A DNA stretch of 64,000 bases from contig JAHJWO010000007.1 in NCBI GenBank assembly GCA_018828145.1, positions 62,001 through 126,000 of the forward strand, in the 5' to 3' direction. The notes under the pieces were generated by a model. The model had not been told where the DNA came from and did not search any database. It was given only the letters and a program-made list of their open reading frames with translations. Position numbers and translations under genes: made by a program. This document shows positions 6,465-16,314 of this stretch, one piece after another. Numbering within the stretch: position 1 is the first letter of the stretch; each line of letters starts with the position of its first letter. The stretch is from Alphaproteobacteria bacterium (GTDB lineage: Bacteria > Pseudomonadota > Alphaproteobacteria > Rhizobiales > Devosiaceae).

Positions 6465-9400
6465 ATGCCAAAACGTACCGACATCAAATCGATCCTCATC
6501 ATCGGTGCGGGTCCGATCATCATCGGGCAGGCCTGCGAGTTTGACTATTCGGGCACCCAGGCCTGCAAGGCGCTCAAGGAAGAGGGCTACCGCATCATCC
6601 TGGTGAATTCGAACCCGGCGACGATCATGACCGATCCGGACCTGGCCGATGCGACCTATATGGAGCCCATCACCCCCGAAGTCGTCGCCAAGATCATCGA
6701 GAAGGAACGCCCCGATGCGCTGCTGCCCACCATGGGTGGCCAGACGGCGCTGAACTGCGCGCTCAGCCTGCGCAAGATGGGCGTGCTGGAGAAATTCGGC
6801 GTCGAGATGATCGGCGCCACGGCCGAGGCCATCGACAAGGCGGAAGACCGCGAGCTGTTCCGCGACGCCATGAAGAAGATCGGGCTCGAAACCCCGCGCT
6901 CCATGCTGGCGCATAACACGATCGAGGCGCTGCAGGCGCTCGAGGTCATCGGCCTGCCCGCTATCATCCGCCCCAGCTTCACGCTGGGCGGCACCGGCGG
7001 CGGCATTGCCTATAACCGCGAAGAATACCTGGCCATCTGCGAAAGCGGCATCGACGCGTCCCCGACCAATGAAGTGCTGGTCGAGGAAAGCGTGCTGGGC
7101 TGGAAAGAGTATGAAATGGAGGTTGTCCGCGACAAGAAGGACAACTGCATCATCGTCTGCTCGATCGAGAATATCGACCCGATGGGCGTCCATACCGGCG
7201 ATTCCATCACCGTCGCGCCGGCCCTGACGCTGACCGACAAGGAATACCAGATCATGCGCGACGCCTCGCTGGCGGTGCTGCGCGAGATCGGCGTCGAGAC
7301 CGGCGGCTCCAATGTGCAGTTCGGCATCAACCCGGCCGACGGGCGCATGGTGGTCATCGAGATGAACCCGCGCGTGTCGCGCTCCTCGGCGCTGGCCAGC
7401 AAGGCCACCGGCTTCCCGATCGCCAAGGTCGCCGCGCGCCTGGCCGTCGGTTACACCCTCGACGAGCTGGACAATGACATTACCGGCGGCATGACCCCGG
7501 CATCGTTCGAGCCGACCATCGACTATGTCGTGGTCAAGATCCCGCGCTTTGCCTTCGAGAAGTTCCCCGGCTCCGACAACCGCCTGACCACCTCGATGAA
7601 ATCGGTGGGCGAGGCCATGGCCATCGGCCGCACGTTCCAGGAAAGCCTGCAGAAGGCCCTGCGCAGCCTCGAGACGGGCCTCACCGGCCTCAACGAGATC
7701 GGCATTCCCGGCCTTGGCGAAGGCGAGGACAAGAATGCCATCAAGGCGGCGCTCGGCACCCCGACGCCGGACCGGCTGCTGCATGTCGCCGAAGCCATGC
7801 GGCTGGGCATGAGCGTCGAGGACATCCACGACGCCTGCAAGATCGACCCATGGTTCCTCGAGCAGATGCTGGGGATTGTCGAGACCGAAGCCAAGGTCAA
7901 GCAGTTCGGCCTGCCGCAGGAAGCCGAGACGCTGCGCTCGCTCAAGGCCATGGGCTTTTCCGACAAGCGCTTGGCCCAGCTCGCCAATCTCAAGCCAACC
8001 GACGTGCTGAAGCTCCGCCACAGCCTCAATGTCCGGCCGGTCTTCAAGCGCATCGACACCAGCGCGGCCGAGTTCGCCTCGCCAACCGCCTATATGTATT
8101 CGACTTACGAGACGCCCTTTGCCGGCGGCGGCGTGGCCGACGAGGCGCGCCCGAGCGACCGCAAGAAGGTGGTGATCCTGGGCGGCGGACCGAACCGCAT
8201 CGGCCAGGGCATCGAATTCGACTATTGCTGCTGCCATGCGGCCTTCGCCCTCAGCGAAGCGGGCTATGAAACCATCATGGTCAACTGCAATCCCGAGACG
8301 GTTTCGACCGACTACGACACCTCCGATCGCCTCTATTTCGAGCCGCTGACCGAGGAAGACGTCATCGAAATCCTCCACACTGAAAAGCAGAACGGCACGC
8401 TGCATGGCGTGATCGTGCAGTTCGGCGGGCAGACCCCGCTGAACCTGGCCGAAGCCGTCCTCAAGGCCGGCGTGCCGATCCTGGGCACGCAGCCCGACGC
8501 CATCGACCTGGCCGAAGACCGCGACCTGTTCAGCAAACTGCTCAACAAGCTGGAGCTGACCCAGCCCAAGAACGGCATTGCCTATAGCCTGGAACAGGCC
8601 CGCCTCGTCGCCGAGCGCCTGGGCTATCCGCTGGTGATCCGCCCCTCCTACGTGCTGGGCGGCCGCGCCATGGCCATCGTGCATTCGGCCAACGAGTTCG
8701 AGCGCTATGTGCAGGACACGCTGACGGGCCTCGTGCCGCCCGACATCCTGCAGCGCTACCCCAATGACAAGACCGGCCAGATCAATTCGGTGCTCAGCGA
8801 CAATCCGCTGCTGTTCGACGCCTACCTCTCCGGCGCCACCGAGATCGACGTCGACGCGCTCTGCGACGGCAAGGACGTCTTCGTTGCCGGTATCATGGAG
8901 CATATCGAAGAGGCCGGCATTCACTCGGGCGACAGCGCCTGCTCGCTGCCGCCGCAGAATCTCGGTCCCGAGATCATCGCCGAACTCAAGCGGCAGACCA
9001 CGGAGCTGGCCTTCGCGCTCAAGGTCGGCGGGCTGATGAATGTGCAATATGCGCTCAAGGACGGCGTGATCTACCTGCTCGAGGTCAATCCGCGCGCCTC
9101 GCGCACCGTGCCCTTCGTCGCCAAGGTGATCGGCCAGCCCATCGCCAAGATCGCCAGCCGCATCATGGCGGGCGAGAGCCTGGCCAGCTTCAACCTGGTC
9201 GAGCGCAAGTTCAAGCATATCGCCGTCAAGGAAGCCGTGTTCCCGTTCAACCGCTTCCCGGGCGTCGACACCGTGCTGGGGCCGGAAATGAAGTCGACCG
9301 GCGAAGTCATCGGCCTCGATACCGATTTCGCCATGGCCTTTGCCAAGTCGCAGATGGGCGCCGGCTCCAAGGTGCCGCAGTCCGGGGTGGCCTTCATCTC

Positions 9401-9779
9401 GGTCCGCGACGAGGACAAGCAGTATATCGTCGACATGGCCCGCCACCTGGTCGAGGGCGGCTTCACCATCCTCGCCACCGGCGGCACGCAGAAATACCTG
9501 GTCGAGAACGGCATTGCCGCCACCAAGATCAACAAGGTGCTCGAAGGCCGCCCGCATATCGTGGATTCGATGAAGAATGGCGGCGTGCAGCTGGTGATCA
9601 ACACCACCGACGGCATGAAGTCGATCAGCGACAGCCGCGACATCCGCCGCACCGCCCTGCTCAGCCGCATCCCCTACTACACCACCATCGACGGCGCCCT
9701 GGCCGCGGTGGAGGGCATTGTGGCGCTGCAGAATGGCAACCTGACGGTCCGCCCGCTGCAGAGCTATTTCGCAGCCTGA
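6465..9779 (+). CDS. carB: Carbamoyl-phosphate synthase large subunit
   Basis: A full-length 1104-residue CarB making carbamoyl phosphate for arginine and pyrimidine synthesis, with ammonia supplied by CarA. Two homologous ATP-grasp halves are visible: the first begins [19 protein letters not shown] and has [10 protein letters not shown] in its ATP lid; the second begins [19 protein letters not shown] (about residue 568) with SYVLGGRAM. The C-terminal about 150 residues are the MGS-like allosteric domain ([20 protein letters not shown]). carA is not in the window. The start [14 protein letters not shown] is the family standard. A strong hairpin follows. Confidence 0.98.
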   Translation: MPKRTDIKSILIIGAGPIIIGQACEFDYSGTQACKALKEEGYRIILVNSNPATIMTDPDLADATYMEPITPEVVAKIIEKERPDALLPTMGGQTALNCALSLRKMGVLEKFGVEMIGATAEAIDKAEDRELFRDAMKKIGLETPRSMLAHNTIEALQALEVIGLPAIIRPSFTLGGTGGGIAYNREEYLAICESGIDASPTNEVLVEESVLGWKEYEMEVVRDKKDNCIIVCSIENIDPMGVHTGDSITVAPALTLTDKEYQIMRDASLAVLREIGVETGGSNVQFGINPADGRMVVIEMNPRVSRSSALASKATGFPIAKVAARLAVGYTLDELDNDITGGMTPASFEPTIDYVVVKIPRFAFEKFPGSDNRLTTSMKSVGEAMAIGRTFQESLQKALRSLETGLTGLNEIGIPGLGEGEDKNAIKAALGTPTPDRLLHVAEAMRLGMSVEDIHDACKIDPWFLEQMLGIVETEAKVKQFGLPQEAETLRSLKAMGFSDKRLAQLANLKPTDVLKLRHSLNVRPVFKRIDTSAAEFASPTAYMYSTYETPFAGGGVADEARPSDRKKVVILGGGPNRIGQGIEFDYCCCHAAFALSEAGYETIMVNCNPETVSTDYDTSDRLYFEPLTEEDVIEILHTEKQNGTLHGVIVQFGGQTPLNLAEAVLKAGVPILGTQPDAIDLAEDRDLFSKLLNKLELTQPKNGIAYSLEQARLVAERLGYPLVIRPSYVLGGRAMAIVHSANEFERYVQDTLTGLVPPDILQRYPNDKTGQINSVLSDNPLLFDAYLSGATEIDVDALCDGKDVFVAGIMEHIEEAGIHSGDSACSLPPQNLGPEIIAELKRQTTELAFALKVGGLMNVQYALKDGVIYLLEVNPRASRTVPFVAKVIGQPIAKIASRIMAGESLASFNLVERKFKHIAVKEAVFPFNRFPGVDTVLGPEMKSTGEVIGLDTDFAMAFAKSQMGAGSKVPQSGVAFISVRDEDKQYIVDMARHLVEGGFTILATGGTQKYLVENGIAATKINKVLEGRPHIVDSMKNGGVQLVINTTDGMKSISDSRDIRRTALLSRIPYYTTIDGALAAVEGIVALQNGNLTVRPLQSYFAA

Positions 9780-9790
9780 CCCTGACACAC

Positions 9791-9819
9791 CCTCAGTCCA
9801 TCTCGCGGATGGACTGAGG
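9791..9819 (+). terminator. carB transcription terminator hairpin
   Basis: A perfect 12-bp inverted repeat (CCTCAGTCCATC at 9791-9802, GATGGACTGAGG at 9808-9819) with a TCGCG loop lies 11 bp after the carB stop and is followed by TCTCTATTT. The T-tract is interrupted, so termination strength is uncertain, but position and stem support the call. Confidence 0.75.
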
Positions 9820-9884
9820 TCTCTATTTAGCAACTTTTTCACCCATGACCGCTAGCGTGCACATGCATTGCTGGGGGCATCAAG

Positions 9885-10984
9885 ATGATTTCGCGAAAAC
9901 TATTGGCGTTGCTTTGCGCCGCGCTCGTTTTACTTACCGGTCATTTGACGATAGCCACAGCGCAGGACGCTGCGGCGGAAGTTGCCGGAACTCCGGTTAC
10001 CGTCGGCATCTATCTCAGCCCGCCCTTCATTATGCGTTCGGGCGACAGCTATTCGGGCCTCGCCTTCGAGCTTTTCGAGGATGTAGCCCGGCGCGGCAGC
10101 CTCTCCCCGACCTATCAGCCCTATGCCACGCCGCGAGAGCTGCTTGCTGCGGCGGCGGCGGTCAGATCGATCTGGCGGTGGGCAATCTGACCATCACGCG
10201 CGAGCGCCTTGCCGCACTGGACTTTACGGTCCCCTGGCATGACGGCGGATTGCGCATCCTGGTCAATGCCAGCGATGCCCTGCACCTGGGCAGTCTGCTC
10301 GGCGAACTGGGCGACGCCGGACACCTGCGCGCCTTTCTCTGGCTGGGCTTCTTCATTGTCGCCGCCACCATCCTGCTCACCATATTCGACCGACGGTTCG
10401 ACCCGCACTTCCCGCGCCGCTGGTTCGACGGGCTGGTCGAGAGCTTCTACCATGTCATGTCCATCACCACGTCAGGCAAGACATCGCGCAAGATGATGTT
10501 CGGCGCCTTTGGCAGGCTGTTTTCCGCCTTCTGGCTGGTCTTTGGCGTTGCCGTGCTGGCCTATGTCACCTCATCGGTCACCAGCGTGATGACGGCAGCA
10601 GCTGTCGGCAACGAGATCAAGGAGATCAGCGACCTGCGTGACCGTACCGTGGGTGTGCTCGACGGTGGCACTTCCGAACTCTATGCCCGCTCCATCGGCC
10701 TTTCCATCCGCGCCTATGGCTCTCTTGAAGAGGCCGAAGCTGGTCTTCGCGCCAAGGAGGTCGACGCCGTCATCGCCGACTCCATGGCGCTGGAATACTA
10801 TGTGCACCACATGGCCGATGCCGGCCTTGAGGTTGTCGGACCGCTCTTCGACCCCGAGAAGTTCGGCTTCGCCGCGCCGCAGGGGAGCCCCTTGGTCCGT
10901 CCGGTTTCGCTCGATCTGCTGGCGGCTCATGAGGATGGCACGACACAGCAGCTGCGCGCCCGCTACCTCGGCGTGGAGCATTGA
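9885..10984 (+). pseudogene. Ionotropic-glutamate-receptor-like channel/binding protein, frameshifted
   Basis: Two overlapping frames make one protein of about 366 residues. The first frame (from ATG 9885) gives a signal peptide (MISRKLLALLCAALVLLTGH, cleaved near TATAQ) and the first half of a family-3 solute-binding domain (VTVGIYLSPPFIMRSGDSYSGLAFELFEDV). At the GCGGCGGCGGCGG run near 10151-10161 a -1 shift is needed to continue into QIDLAVGNLTITRERLAALDFTVPW. Then come TM1 (LWLGFFIVAATILLTIF), a pore-like segment (ESFYHVMSITTSGKTSRK), TM2 (FWLVFGVAVLAYVTSS) and the second binding lobe (DLRDRTVGVLDGG). This is the GluR0 layout, but without a TVGYGD filter. It may be a sequencing error, slippage or a true lesion. 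Confidence 0.75.
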
Positions 10985-11166
10985 GGCAACGGGGTTGACG
11001 GCGATAGCCCGCTCAATATGCTGGGTGGCATCATGATGATGATCCAGTCCAACAAATTCGCAGTGTTCCTCGGCGCCTGACTGGCGCCCCCGACGGGCAC
11101 TCGTTGAGCGGCTAACCGCTCGATTCGGCCGCCATGCGCGGTCACGCGAACTCATGGACTTTTCCA

Positions 11167-11961
11167 ATGCCTGGCACTTTGCCCGCGCTCTCCGCAGCGC
11201 AGATCGACGCTTTCATCACCGATGGCTTTGTCCGCATCGACAATGCCTTCTCCCGCGACCTGGCCGACCAGGGCCGCGCCATCCTCTGGGCGGCCACCGG
11301 CTGCGACCCCGACAATCCCGCCACCTGGACCCAGCCGGTGGTCCGGCTCGGGGAGTTTTCCCAGCCGCCTTTCCGCGATGCGGTCAACTCGCCAGCGCTC
11401 CGGGCGGCCTATGACCAGCTGGTTGGTGCAGGCCGCTGGCTGCCCCGCGGTGGGCTCGGGACCTTCCCGGTGCGCTTCCCCTCGCCAGTCGATGCCGGCG
11501 ATACGGGCTGGCACATCGATGTCAGCTTCGGCCACAAGGCGCCGGATTTCCTCGACTGGCGGGCCAATGTCTATTCGCGTGGCCGCGCATTGCTGATGCT
11601 GTTCCTGTTTTCCGATGTGGAGGAGGACGACGCCCCGACGCGCATCCGGCCGGGCTCGCATCTCGAAGTCGCCCGCTACCTGGCCCCGGCAGGCGAAGCG
11701 GGGCGATCGCTCCGCGACATGCTCACCGACCGGCCGGGCTGGTTCGACACGGGCCGCGAAGCCCTGGCGACGGGGCCCGCGGGCACAGTCTATCTCTGCC
11801 ACCCCTTCCTCGTGCACGCGGCGCAAGGGCATCGCGGCAAGACGGTCAAGTTCATGGCCCAGCCGCCGCTACTGCCAAGTGGGCCGCTGGAGGTCGACAG
11901 GGCGGACGGCAATTACTCGCCGGTGGAGCTGGCCATTCGCGTGGCGCTGGACAGCCAGTAG
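11167..11961 (+). CDS. Phytanoyl-CoA dioxygenase (PhyH) family protein
   Basis: A 264-residue Fe(II)/2-oxoglutarate-type oxygenase. The facial-triad motif is WHIDVSFG (H116, D118), and the distal histidine lies in CHPFLVHAAQGHRG (H217 likely), with the 2OG-binding arginine probably in that GHRGKTVKF region. FSDVEEDDAPTRIRPGSHLEVARYL is the characteristic PhyH strand with the PGSH turn. The substrate is unknown. The ATG at 11167 gives the normal N-terminus; an upstream ATG at 11134 would add 11 residues and neither has a strong Shine-Dalgarno. A bidirectional terminator separates it from the convergent aldolase gene. Confidence 0.8.
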   Translation: MPGTLPALSAAQIDAFITDGFVRIDNAFSRDLADQGRAILWAATGCDPDNPATWTQPVVRLGEFSQPPFRDAVNSPALRAAYDQLVGAGRWLPRGGLGTFPVRFPSPVDAGDTGWHIDVSFGHKAPDFLDWRANVYSRGRALLMLFLFSDVEEDDAPTRIRPGSHLEVARYLAPAGEAGRSLRDMLTDRPGWFDTGREALATGPAGTVYLCHPFLVHAAQGHRGKTVKFMAQPPLLPSGPLEVDRADGNYSPVELAIRVALDSQ

Positions 11962-11968
11962 AGGAAGC

Positions 11969-11995
11969 GGCGGGCGGGAGACAATCCCGCCCGCC
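11969..11995. terminator. Bidirectional hairpin between convergent genes
   Basis: A perfect 11-bp stem (GGCGGGCGGGA at 11969-11979, TCCCGCCCGCC at 11985-11995) with a 5-nt loop lies exactly in the 38-bp gap between the convergent PhyH and threonine aldolase genes. No T-run follows on either strand, but the position suggests it ends both transcripts. Confidence 0.65.
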
Positions 11996-11999
11996 CTGA

Positions 12000-13022
12000 T
12001 CAAGCGGCCCGGAAAAACGTCGCCACTTCGGCGAGCGCGCCATCGACCATGGCGTCGTCCACGTCGAGATGGGTGACCCAGCGCTGCTGGCCATAGCGGC
12101 CGGTGAGACCGACGCCGCGCGACACCAGGAAATCGGTGAAGCGCTGGCCGGTCTCGGCCTCCATATCCACGAAGATGATATTGGTATCAGGCATGGTGAC
12201 CGTGAGCGCTGAATGGGCGGCGAGGCCATCGGCCAGCCGCTTGGCACGGCGGTGGTCATCGGCCAGGCGGTCGATATGGTGGTCGAGCGCATAGAGGCCG
12301 GCCGCGGCCAGGATACCGGACTGGCGCATGCCCCCGCCGAGCATCTTGCGGTGGCGCCGGGCGGTGTCGATAAGGTCCTGCCGGCCGATCAGCACCGAGC
12401 CGACCGGGGCGCCGAGCCCCTTGGAGAGGCAGATCGAGACGCTGTCGAAGGGCGCCGTGAAGGTCCTGATATCGACGCCCAGCGCGACGCAAGCATTGAA
12501 GGCACGGGCGCCATCGAGATGCAGGCCCAGCCCATGCCGCTGCGCAATCCCGGCAACCTCAACCATATAATCCATCGGCAGCACCTTGCCGCCGAATGTG
12601 TTCTCGAGCGCGATGACCCGTGTGCGGGCAAAGTGATTGTCGTCGGGCTTGATGGCGGCTTCGATCTCGCCGGGGTCCAGCGTGCCATCGCTCTGATGCG
12701 CAATGGGCTGCGGCTGAATGGAGCCCAGTACGGCCGCGCCGCCGGCCTCGTTGACATAGAGATGGGCCTTCTGGCCGGCGATGAATTCGTCGCCGCGCCC
12801 GCAATGGCTCATCAGCGCCAGCAGGTTCGACTGCGTGCCCGAGGGCACGAAGATCGCCGCATCCTTGCCGAGCATTGCCGCCATGCGCTGCTCGAGCCGG
12901 TTGACCGTGGGGTCATCGCCGAAAACGTCATCGCCCACCTCGGCTTCGGCCATGGCAGCGCGCATGCCGGCAGGGGGACGCGTGACGGTATCGGAACGGA
13001 AATCGTAGCGGATGGTATTCAT
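12000..13022 (-). CDS. ltaE: Low-specificity L-threonine aldolase
   Basis: A 340-residue fold-type I PLP enzyme splitting threonine or allo-threonine into glycine and acetaldehyde. The start MNTIRYDFRSDTVTRPPAGM is the family hallmark; GTQSNLLALM binds the PLP phosphate, HLDGARAFNA (168-177) carries the PLP-contacting Asp170, and SICLSKGLGAPVGSVL places the Schiff-base lysine at K201. The ATG is the one complementary to 13020-13022; the longer frame adds 14 unlikely residues. It is convergent with PhyH and lies downstream of a methyltransferase gene on the same strand. Confidence 0.93.
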   Translation of the reverse strand: MNTIRYDFRSDTVTRPPAGMRAAMAEAEVGDDVFGDDPTVNRLEQRMAAMLGKDAAIFVPSGTQSNLLALMSHCGRGDEFIAGQKAHLYVNEAGGAAVLGSIQPQPIAHQSDGTLDPGEIEAAIKPDDNHFARTRVIALENTFGGKVLPMDYMVEVAGIAQRHGLGLHLDGARAFNACVALGVDIRTFTAPFDSVSICLSKGLGAPVGSVLIGRQDLIDTARRHRKMLGGGMRQSGILAAAGLYALDHHIDRLADDHRRAKRLADGLAAHSALTVTMPDTNIIFVDMEAETGQRFTDFLVSRGVGLTGRYGQQRWVTHLDVDDAMVDGALAEVATFFRAA

Positions 13023-13082
13023 AAGCAGCACTCTTGGACCGAAGCCCACTTGTGCCAAGACCATGCTGCTTTGCCTAGGCTT

Positions 13083-14087
13083 TTAGGCGGCGACGTCGCC
13101 GCCATCGCTCTGCCCGTCATTGGCGGCCGTCAGCTCCAGTGGCGGTTTGCGCACGACGATCAGCATGCCGGTGATCGGTGCACCACGATCAAAGCGCAGT
13201 ACGGCAGTCTCGAAGCGCAGGATTTCGAGGCCCGCCAGGACCAGGGCATCACGTGTTGCATCCACGCCATGGGCGTAGCGCAGCGAAGGGCGCAGGAAGA
13301 GCGGCTCGGGACTGTCATGCGCCTCGAGCGAGAAAGCGACCAGTCCGCCCGGCTGGAGGGCCGGCACGAGCGCGGTCAGGATCGGCTGCAGCGCACCGCA
13401 ATAGATGAAGACGTCGGCAGCGGTCACCAGGTCGGCATCGGCGCGGCGCCCATTGAGGGTCGCGACCAGTTCCGCCTTTTGCAGGCTGTCATAAATGCCT
13501 TTGCGGGCCGTTTCGGCGATCATGGCCGCCGAGATGTCGACACCTTCGAGATAGGTGGCCTTGGCGCGCAGCCTTTCACCCATCAGCCCGGTGCCGCATC
13601 CCAGGTCGAGCGCGCGGGTGAAGTTTTCGATGCCGAGCCGGGCCATTTCGGCCTGCACCAGGTCATCGAGCAATTCGGGGACCCGATAGCCCAGCCGGTC
13701 GACGAGAGCCCGCTCGAATTGCGGCGCATACTGGTCGAACAGGGCTTCGACATAGCTGACGGCGGTGCCATCCGAGGCGACGCCGGCGCCATGCGCGGCC
13801 AGCTTCAGCCCGGCGCCGAATACGCCGTTATCGTCCAGGGCCTCAAGGTGCCGCCAGGCCGAGATGGCCCCCGCGACATTGCCGATCTTCTCGCAATATT
13901 GTCCGAGCAGGTCCCAGCCCGCGGCCCAGTCGGGGGTGATCTCAAGAGCCTGCTGCATGAGGTCGGCCGCGGCCGCGTGGTCGCCGCCCTCCGCCAGCAT
14001 CCCGGCATAAGCCGCGCGACGATCGGCGATCACGTCGCCGGAAGAATGAAACGCCTTGGTCAAGACGAAGAGATCTCTGGAGGTCAC
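13083..14087 (-). CDS. TPR-repeat SAM-dependent methyltransferase
   Basis: A 334-residue protein with tetratricopeptide-like helices in residues 25-90 (AAYAGMLAEGGDHAAAADLMQQALEITPDWAAGWDLLGQY) and a class I methyltransferase domain from about 110: ALDLGCGTGLMGERL (160-173) is motif I, binding S-adenosylmethionine, and VDISAAMIAE is the acidic loop after strand 2. It belongs to the COG4976-like predicted TPR methyltransferases. The substrate is unknown. A 60-bp gap separates it from the aldolase gene downstream on the same strand. Confidence 0.85.
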   Translation of the reverse strand: MTSRDLFVLTKAFHSSGDVIADRRAAYAGMLAEGGDHAAAADLMQQALEITPDWAAGWDLLGQYCEKIGNVAGAISAWRHLEALDDNGVFGAGLKLAAHGAGVASDGTAVSYVEALFDQYAPQFERALVDRLGYRVPELLDDLVQAEMARLGIENFTRALDLGCGTGLMGERLRAKATYLEGVDISAAMIAETARKGIYDSLQKAELVATLNGRRADADLVTAADVFIYCGALQPILTALVPALQPGGLVAFSLEAHDSPEPLFLRPSLRYAHGVDATRDALVLAGLEILRFETAVLRFDRGAPITGMLIVVRKPPLELTAANDGQSDGGDVAA

Positions 14088-14591
14088 CAGGCGGCTCGCC
14101 TAGCGGGCGGGGTTTGCCGCAAATCCGGTCGGAAAGCAAGCAGGCTCGTGGGGCCAGAAAATCAGGGGTGCGACGACGGGGCGGGTTTCCTGCGCACCGA
14201 TTTGCGGTATTGTGACCCTGTCAGGCCGGACACCTTGGTGCCCGGCTTCGACAAGGCGCCTGCGGCGCAGCACGGCAACGACAGTTCCGTCTGCCGGTCG
14301 CGCGTCGGCGCCGGGCCACCACGGCTCGGTGCAAATACTTGACGAAGCTGTATTTTCCCTTGGCAGAACCTGTGTTCTCGCCGGGCCATTTGTCATGTCT
14401 AAACAGATATTGAACACGCCATTTTTTCGGGCTACCTTCGCCTGATCGAATATTGCGGCCGACCGATCTGATCCTGCGAATTCCATTCGCGCCTGCTGAC
14501 GTCACTTTCCGATATTTCGATATCAACCAGTCCTGGGCCAATAGTGGCCCGGACCGCCTACCAGCAGCGACTGCACGAGGGAACGCGCATC
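14088..14591. other. 504-bp intergenic region upstream of cspA
   Basis: I find no convincing gene here. Several short open frames on both strands have no protein-like composition or Shine-Dalgarno. The last 150-200 bp are AT-richer than the surroundings and probably hold the cspA promoter and a long 5' leader, as is usual for cold-shock genes. It also holds the promoter of the divergent methyltransferase gene. Confidence 0.5.
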
Positions 14592-14801
14592 ATGGCAACT
14601 GGCACCGTAAAGTGGTTCAACGGTCAAAAAGGTTATGGCTTCATTCAGCCCGACGAAGGCGGGGCGGACGTATTCGTCCACATCTCCGCCGTTCAGCGCT
14701 CGGGGCTGAATGGTCTCGATGAGGGCCAGAAGGTCAACTACGAGATCGTCAAGGACAAGCGGACCGGCAAGTCCGCCGCCGACAATCTGACGGCGGCCTA
14801 G
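14592..14801 (+). CDS. cspA: Cold-shock protein (CspA family)
   Basis: A 69-residue single cold-shock domain that binds single-stranded RNA and DNA and melts mRNA structure. RNP1 is KGYGFIQ (13-19) and RNP2 is VFVHIS (28-33); the start [14 protein letters not shown] is the standard alphaproteobacterial one. The ATG is preceded by GAGGGAACGCGC. The frame extends 16 codons upstream without protein character. It is monocistronic with its own terminator. Whether it is cold-induced or constitutive cannot be read from the sequence. Confidence 0.95.
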   Translation: MATGTVKWFNGQKGYGFIQPDEGGADVFVHISAVQRSGLNGLDEGQKVNYEIVKDKRTGKSAADNLTAA

Positions 14802-14824
14802 GCCCCGGTCAAATAGACCCGAAA

Positions 14825-14858
14825 GGACGCGTCCAACTTGGAGGGACGCGCCCTTTTT
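14825..14858 (+). terminator. Rho-independent terminator of cspA
   Basis: A 10-bp stem with one mismatch (GGACGCGTCC at 14825-14834 against GGACGCGCCC at 14844-14853), a 9-nt loop and a TTTTT run directly after it, 24 bp downstream of the cspA stop. Confidence 0.88.
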
Positions 14859-14973
14859 CTTTGGCAAGTCGCCTATGCATTGACCGGGCAGCCAGGTTGT
14901 TGCCGCCCATTGGATCAATGTTTATTAAAGCCTGGGGCAATGTGCGGCGGGCCGAAGCAATGGCGTCTTATCT

Positions 14974-15486
14974 GTGAATGCGGTGAGCAAATCCCGCGCT
15001 GCGGGCGAGACCGTCGCGGCCAAGCTGGCTCGTGCCAAAACCCTCATCGGAAAGCGGGATTTCGACGCCGCCGTGCGGCTTTATACCGACCTGCTGCAAA
15101 CCGATCTGCCCGCCGACCTGCGCAGCGAGGTCGAGACCAACCTGGCTGTGGCGCTGTGCACGCTCGCCCAGCTCCCCGATGTCTCGAAGGATAGAGCGCT
15201 CAGCCAGCTCGACCAGGCGCGGGAGCTGCTGAAAGCGGCGCTCAAGCATCGCCGCAAGACGACAGCCCCTCTGGATTGGGCTTCCTGCCGCGCCAATCTC
15301 GCTCTGGTCTATATGGCCCGCTATGGGGTGACCCGGAACGAGAACGACGTTCTGGCCGCCCATCTGGCACTGGATGGGACCGAGGAGGTGCTCAAACAGC
15401 GCGGGGAGACCGACCTTGTGGGCTGGGTCTCTGCGATCCGGGACCATTTGCTGGAATTGCGCGACCGCCGCGCCCGTCGCCGCTGA
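14974..15486 (+). CDS. Hypothetical TPR-like protein
   Basis: A 170-residue, helix-rich, charged protein. Residues 15-60 (KLARAKTLIGKRDFDAAVRLYTDLLQTDLP) read as one tetratricopeptide-like helical pair, and DWASCRANLALVYMARYGVTRNENDVLAAHLAL as a second. The C-terminus is very basic (RDRRARRR). No signal peptide or membrane segment. The only suitable start is the GTG at 14974; the Shine-Dalgarno is weak. I do not recognise a function. It converges on proC. Confidence 0.6.
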   Translation: MNAVSKSRAAGETVAAKLARAKTLIGKRDFDAAVRLYTDLLQTDLPADLRSEVETNLAVALCTLAQLPDVSKDRALSQLDQARELLKAALKHRRKTTAPLDWASCRANLALVYMARYGVTRNENDVLAAHLALDGTEEVLKQRGETDLVGWVSAIRDHLLELRDRRARRR

Positions 15487-15489
15487 CGG

Positions 15490-16314
15490 TCAGCCGCGGC
15501 CGAGTTCCTCGCTGCGCTGCCGGGCCGCTGCCACGGTGCGATCGATAAGCTCCGTCAACCCGTTGTCGCCCATCAGCACGGCAAGGCCGGCCGCCGTGGT
15601 CCCGTTTGGTGACGTCACGTTCTGCCGCAGCACCGCCGGCGTGGCCGGATCGGCTTCCAGCAAGGCAGCCGATCCGATGACGGTCTGGCGGGCCAGCTGC
15701 TCGGCAATGGCATCGGGCAGGCCCTGCGCCTTGCCCGCAGCGGCCAGCGCTTCGACCAGATGGAAGACGTAGGCCGGTCCGGAACCGGACACAGCCGTCA
15801 CGGCGTCGAGCTGGCGCTCGTCGTCAAACCACACCACCGGACCCGCCGCCCGCAGCAGCGCCTCGGCAGTGTCACGATCCTGCGCATTCACCTCGGGGCC
15901 GGCCACCGCGCCGGTAATGCCCTTGCCGATCTGCGCCGGAGTGTTCGGCATGGTGCGCACCACCCGCCCCATGCCCAAGCCACGCGACAGGCGCGCAATA
16001 TCGATGCCGGCAGCAATGGAAATGGCCAGCGTCTGCGGCCCCACGACCGGAGCGAGCGTCGCCATGACCGTGTCGGCGATCTGCGGCTTGACCGCCAGCA
16101 CCAGGACATTGGGCTGAAGACCGACCGCTTCGCTATTCAGCGTAAGCCCATAATCCTCGGCCAGTTCACGGGCCGCATCGCCGGGATTGGGATCGACCAG
16201 CAACAGATTGGAGGGCGGCAGGCCGGCATCGAGCCATCCACGGGCCAGCGCCAGCCCCATCTTGCCGGCGCCGACCAGCATGACCGGACCGATACTGCGC
16301 AGGGCCGCACTCAT
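15490..16314 (-). CDS. proC: Pyrroline-5-carboxylate reductase
   Basis: A 274-residue NAD(P)H enzyme for the last step of proline synthesis. The Rossmann loop VGAGKMGLALARGW (14-27) is at the N-terminus; AVKPQIADTVMATL and VVRTMPNTPAQIGKGITG are conserved, as are VSGSGPAYVFHLVEALAAAG and the P5C signature LRQNVTSPNGTTAAGL near the C-terminus. The start MSAALRSIGPVMLVG overlaps the stop of the upstream ybjN-like gene by 4 nt, an arrangement common in this order. Confidence 0.95.
   Translation of the reverse strand: MSAALRSIGPVMLVGAGKMGLALARGWLDAGLPPSNLLLVDPNPGDAARELAEDYGLTLNSEAVGLQPNVLVLAVKPQIADTVMATLAPVVGPQTLAISIAAGIDIARLSRGLGMGRVVRTMPNTPAQIGKGITGAVAGPEVNAQDRDTAEALLRAAGPVVWFDDERQLDAVTAVSGSGPAYVFHLVEALAAAGKAQGLPDAIAEQLARQTVIGSAALLEADPATPAVLRQNVTSPNGTTAAGLAVLMGDNGLTELIDRTVAAARQRSEELGRG

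Noticed and set aside
6078-9842. Minus-strand open frame of 1254 codons across carB
   Set aside because: It is the antisense shadow of carB: high-GC codon bias keeps the opposite frame open. Its composition (Asp/Gly/His/Gln-rich, no domains) is that of a shadow.
11018-11080. Twenty-residue frame between the receptor-like gene and PhyH
   Set aside because: Too short, no clear ribosome-binding site, no conservation that I can assess.
12213-14342. Plus-strand open frame of 709 codons
   Set aside because: Antisense to the threonine aldolase and TPR methyltransferase genes, both of which have clear motifs; no domain in the shadow.
14100-14486. Minus-strand frame of 128 codons upstream of cspA
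   Set aside because: No domain, no ribosome-binding site, and it overlaps the AT-rich promoter region.
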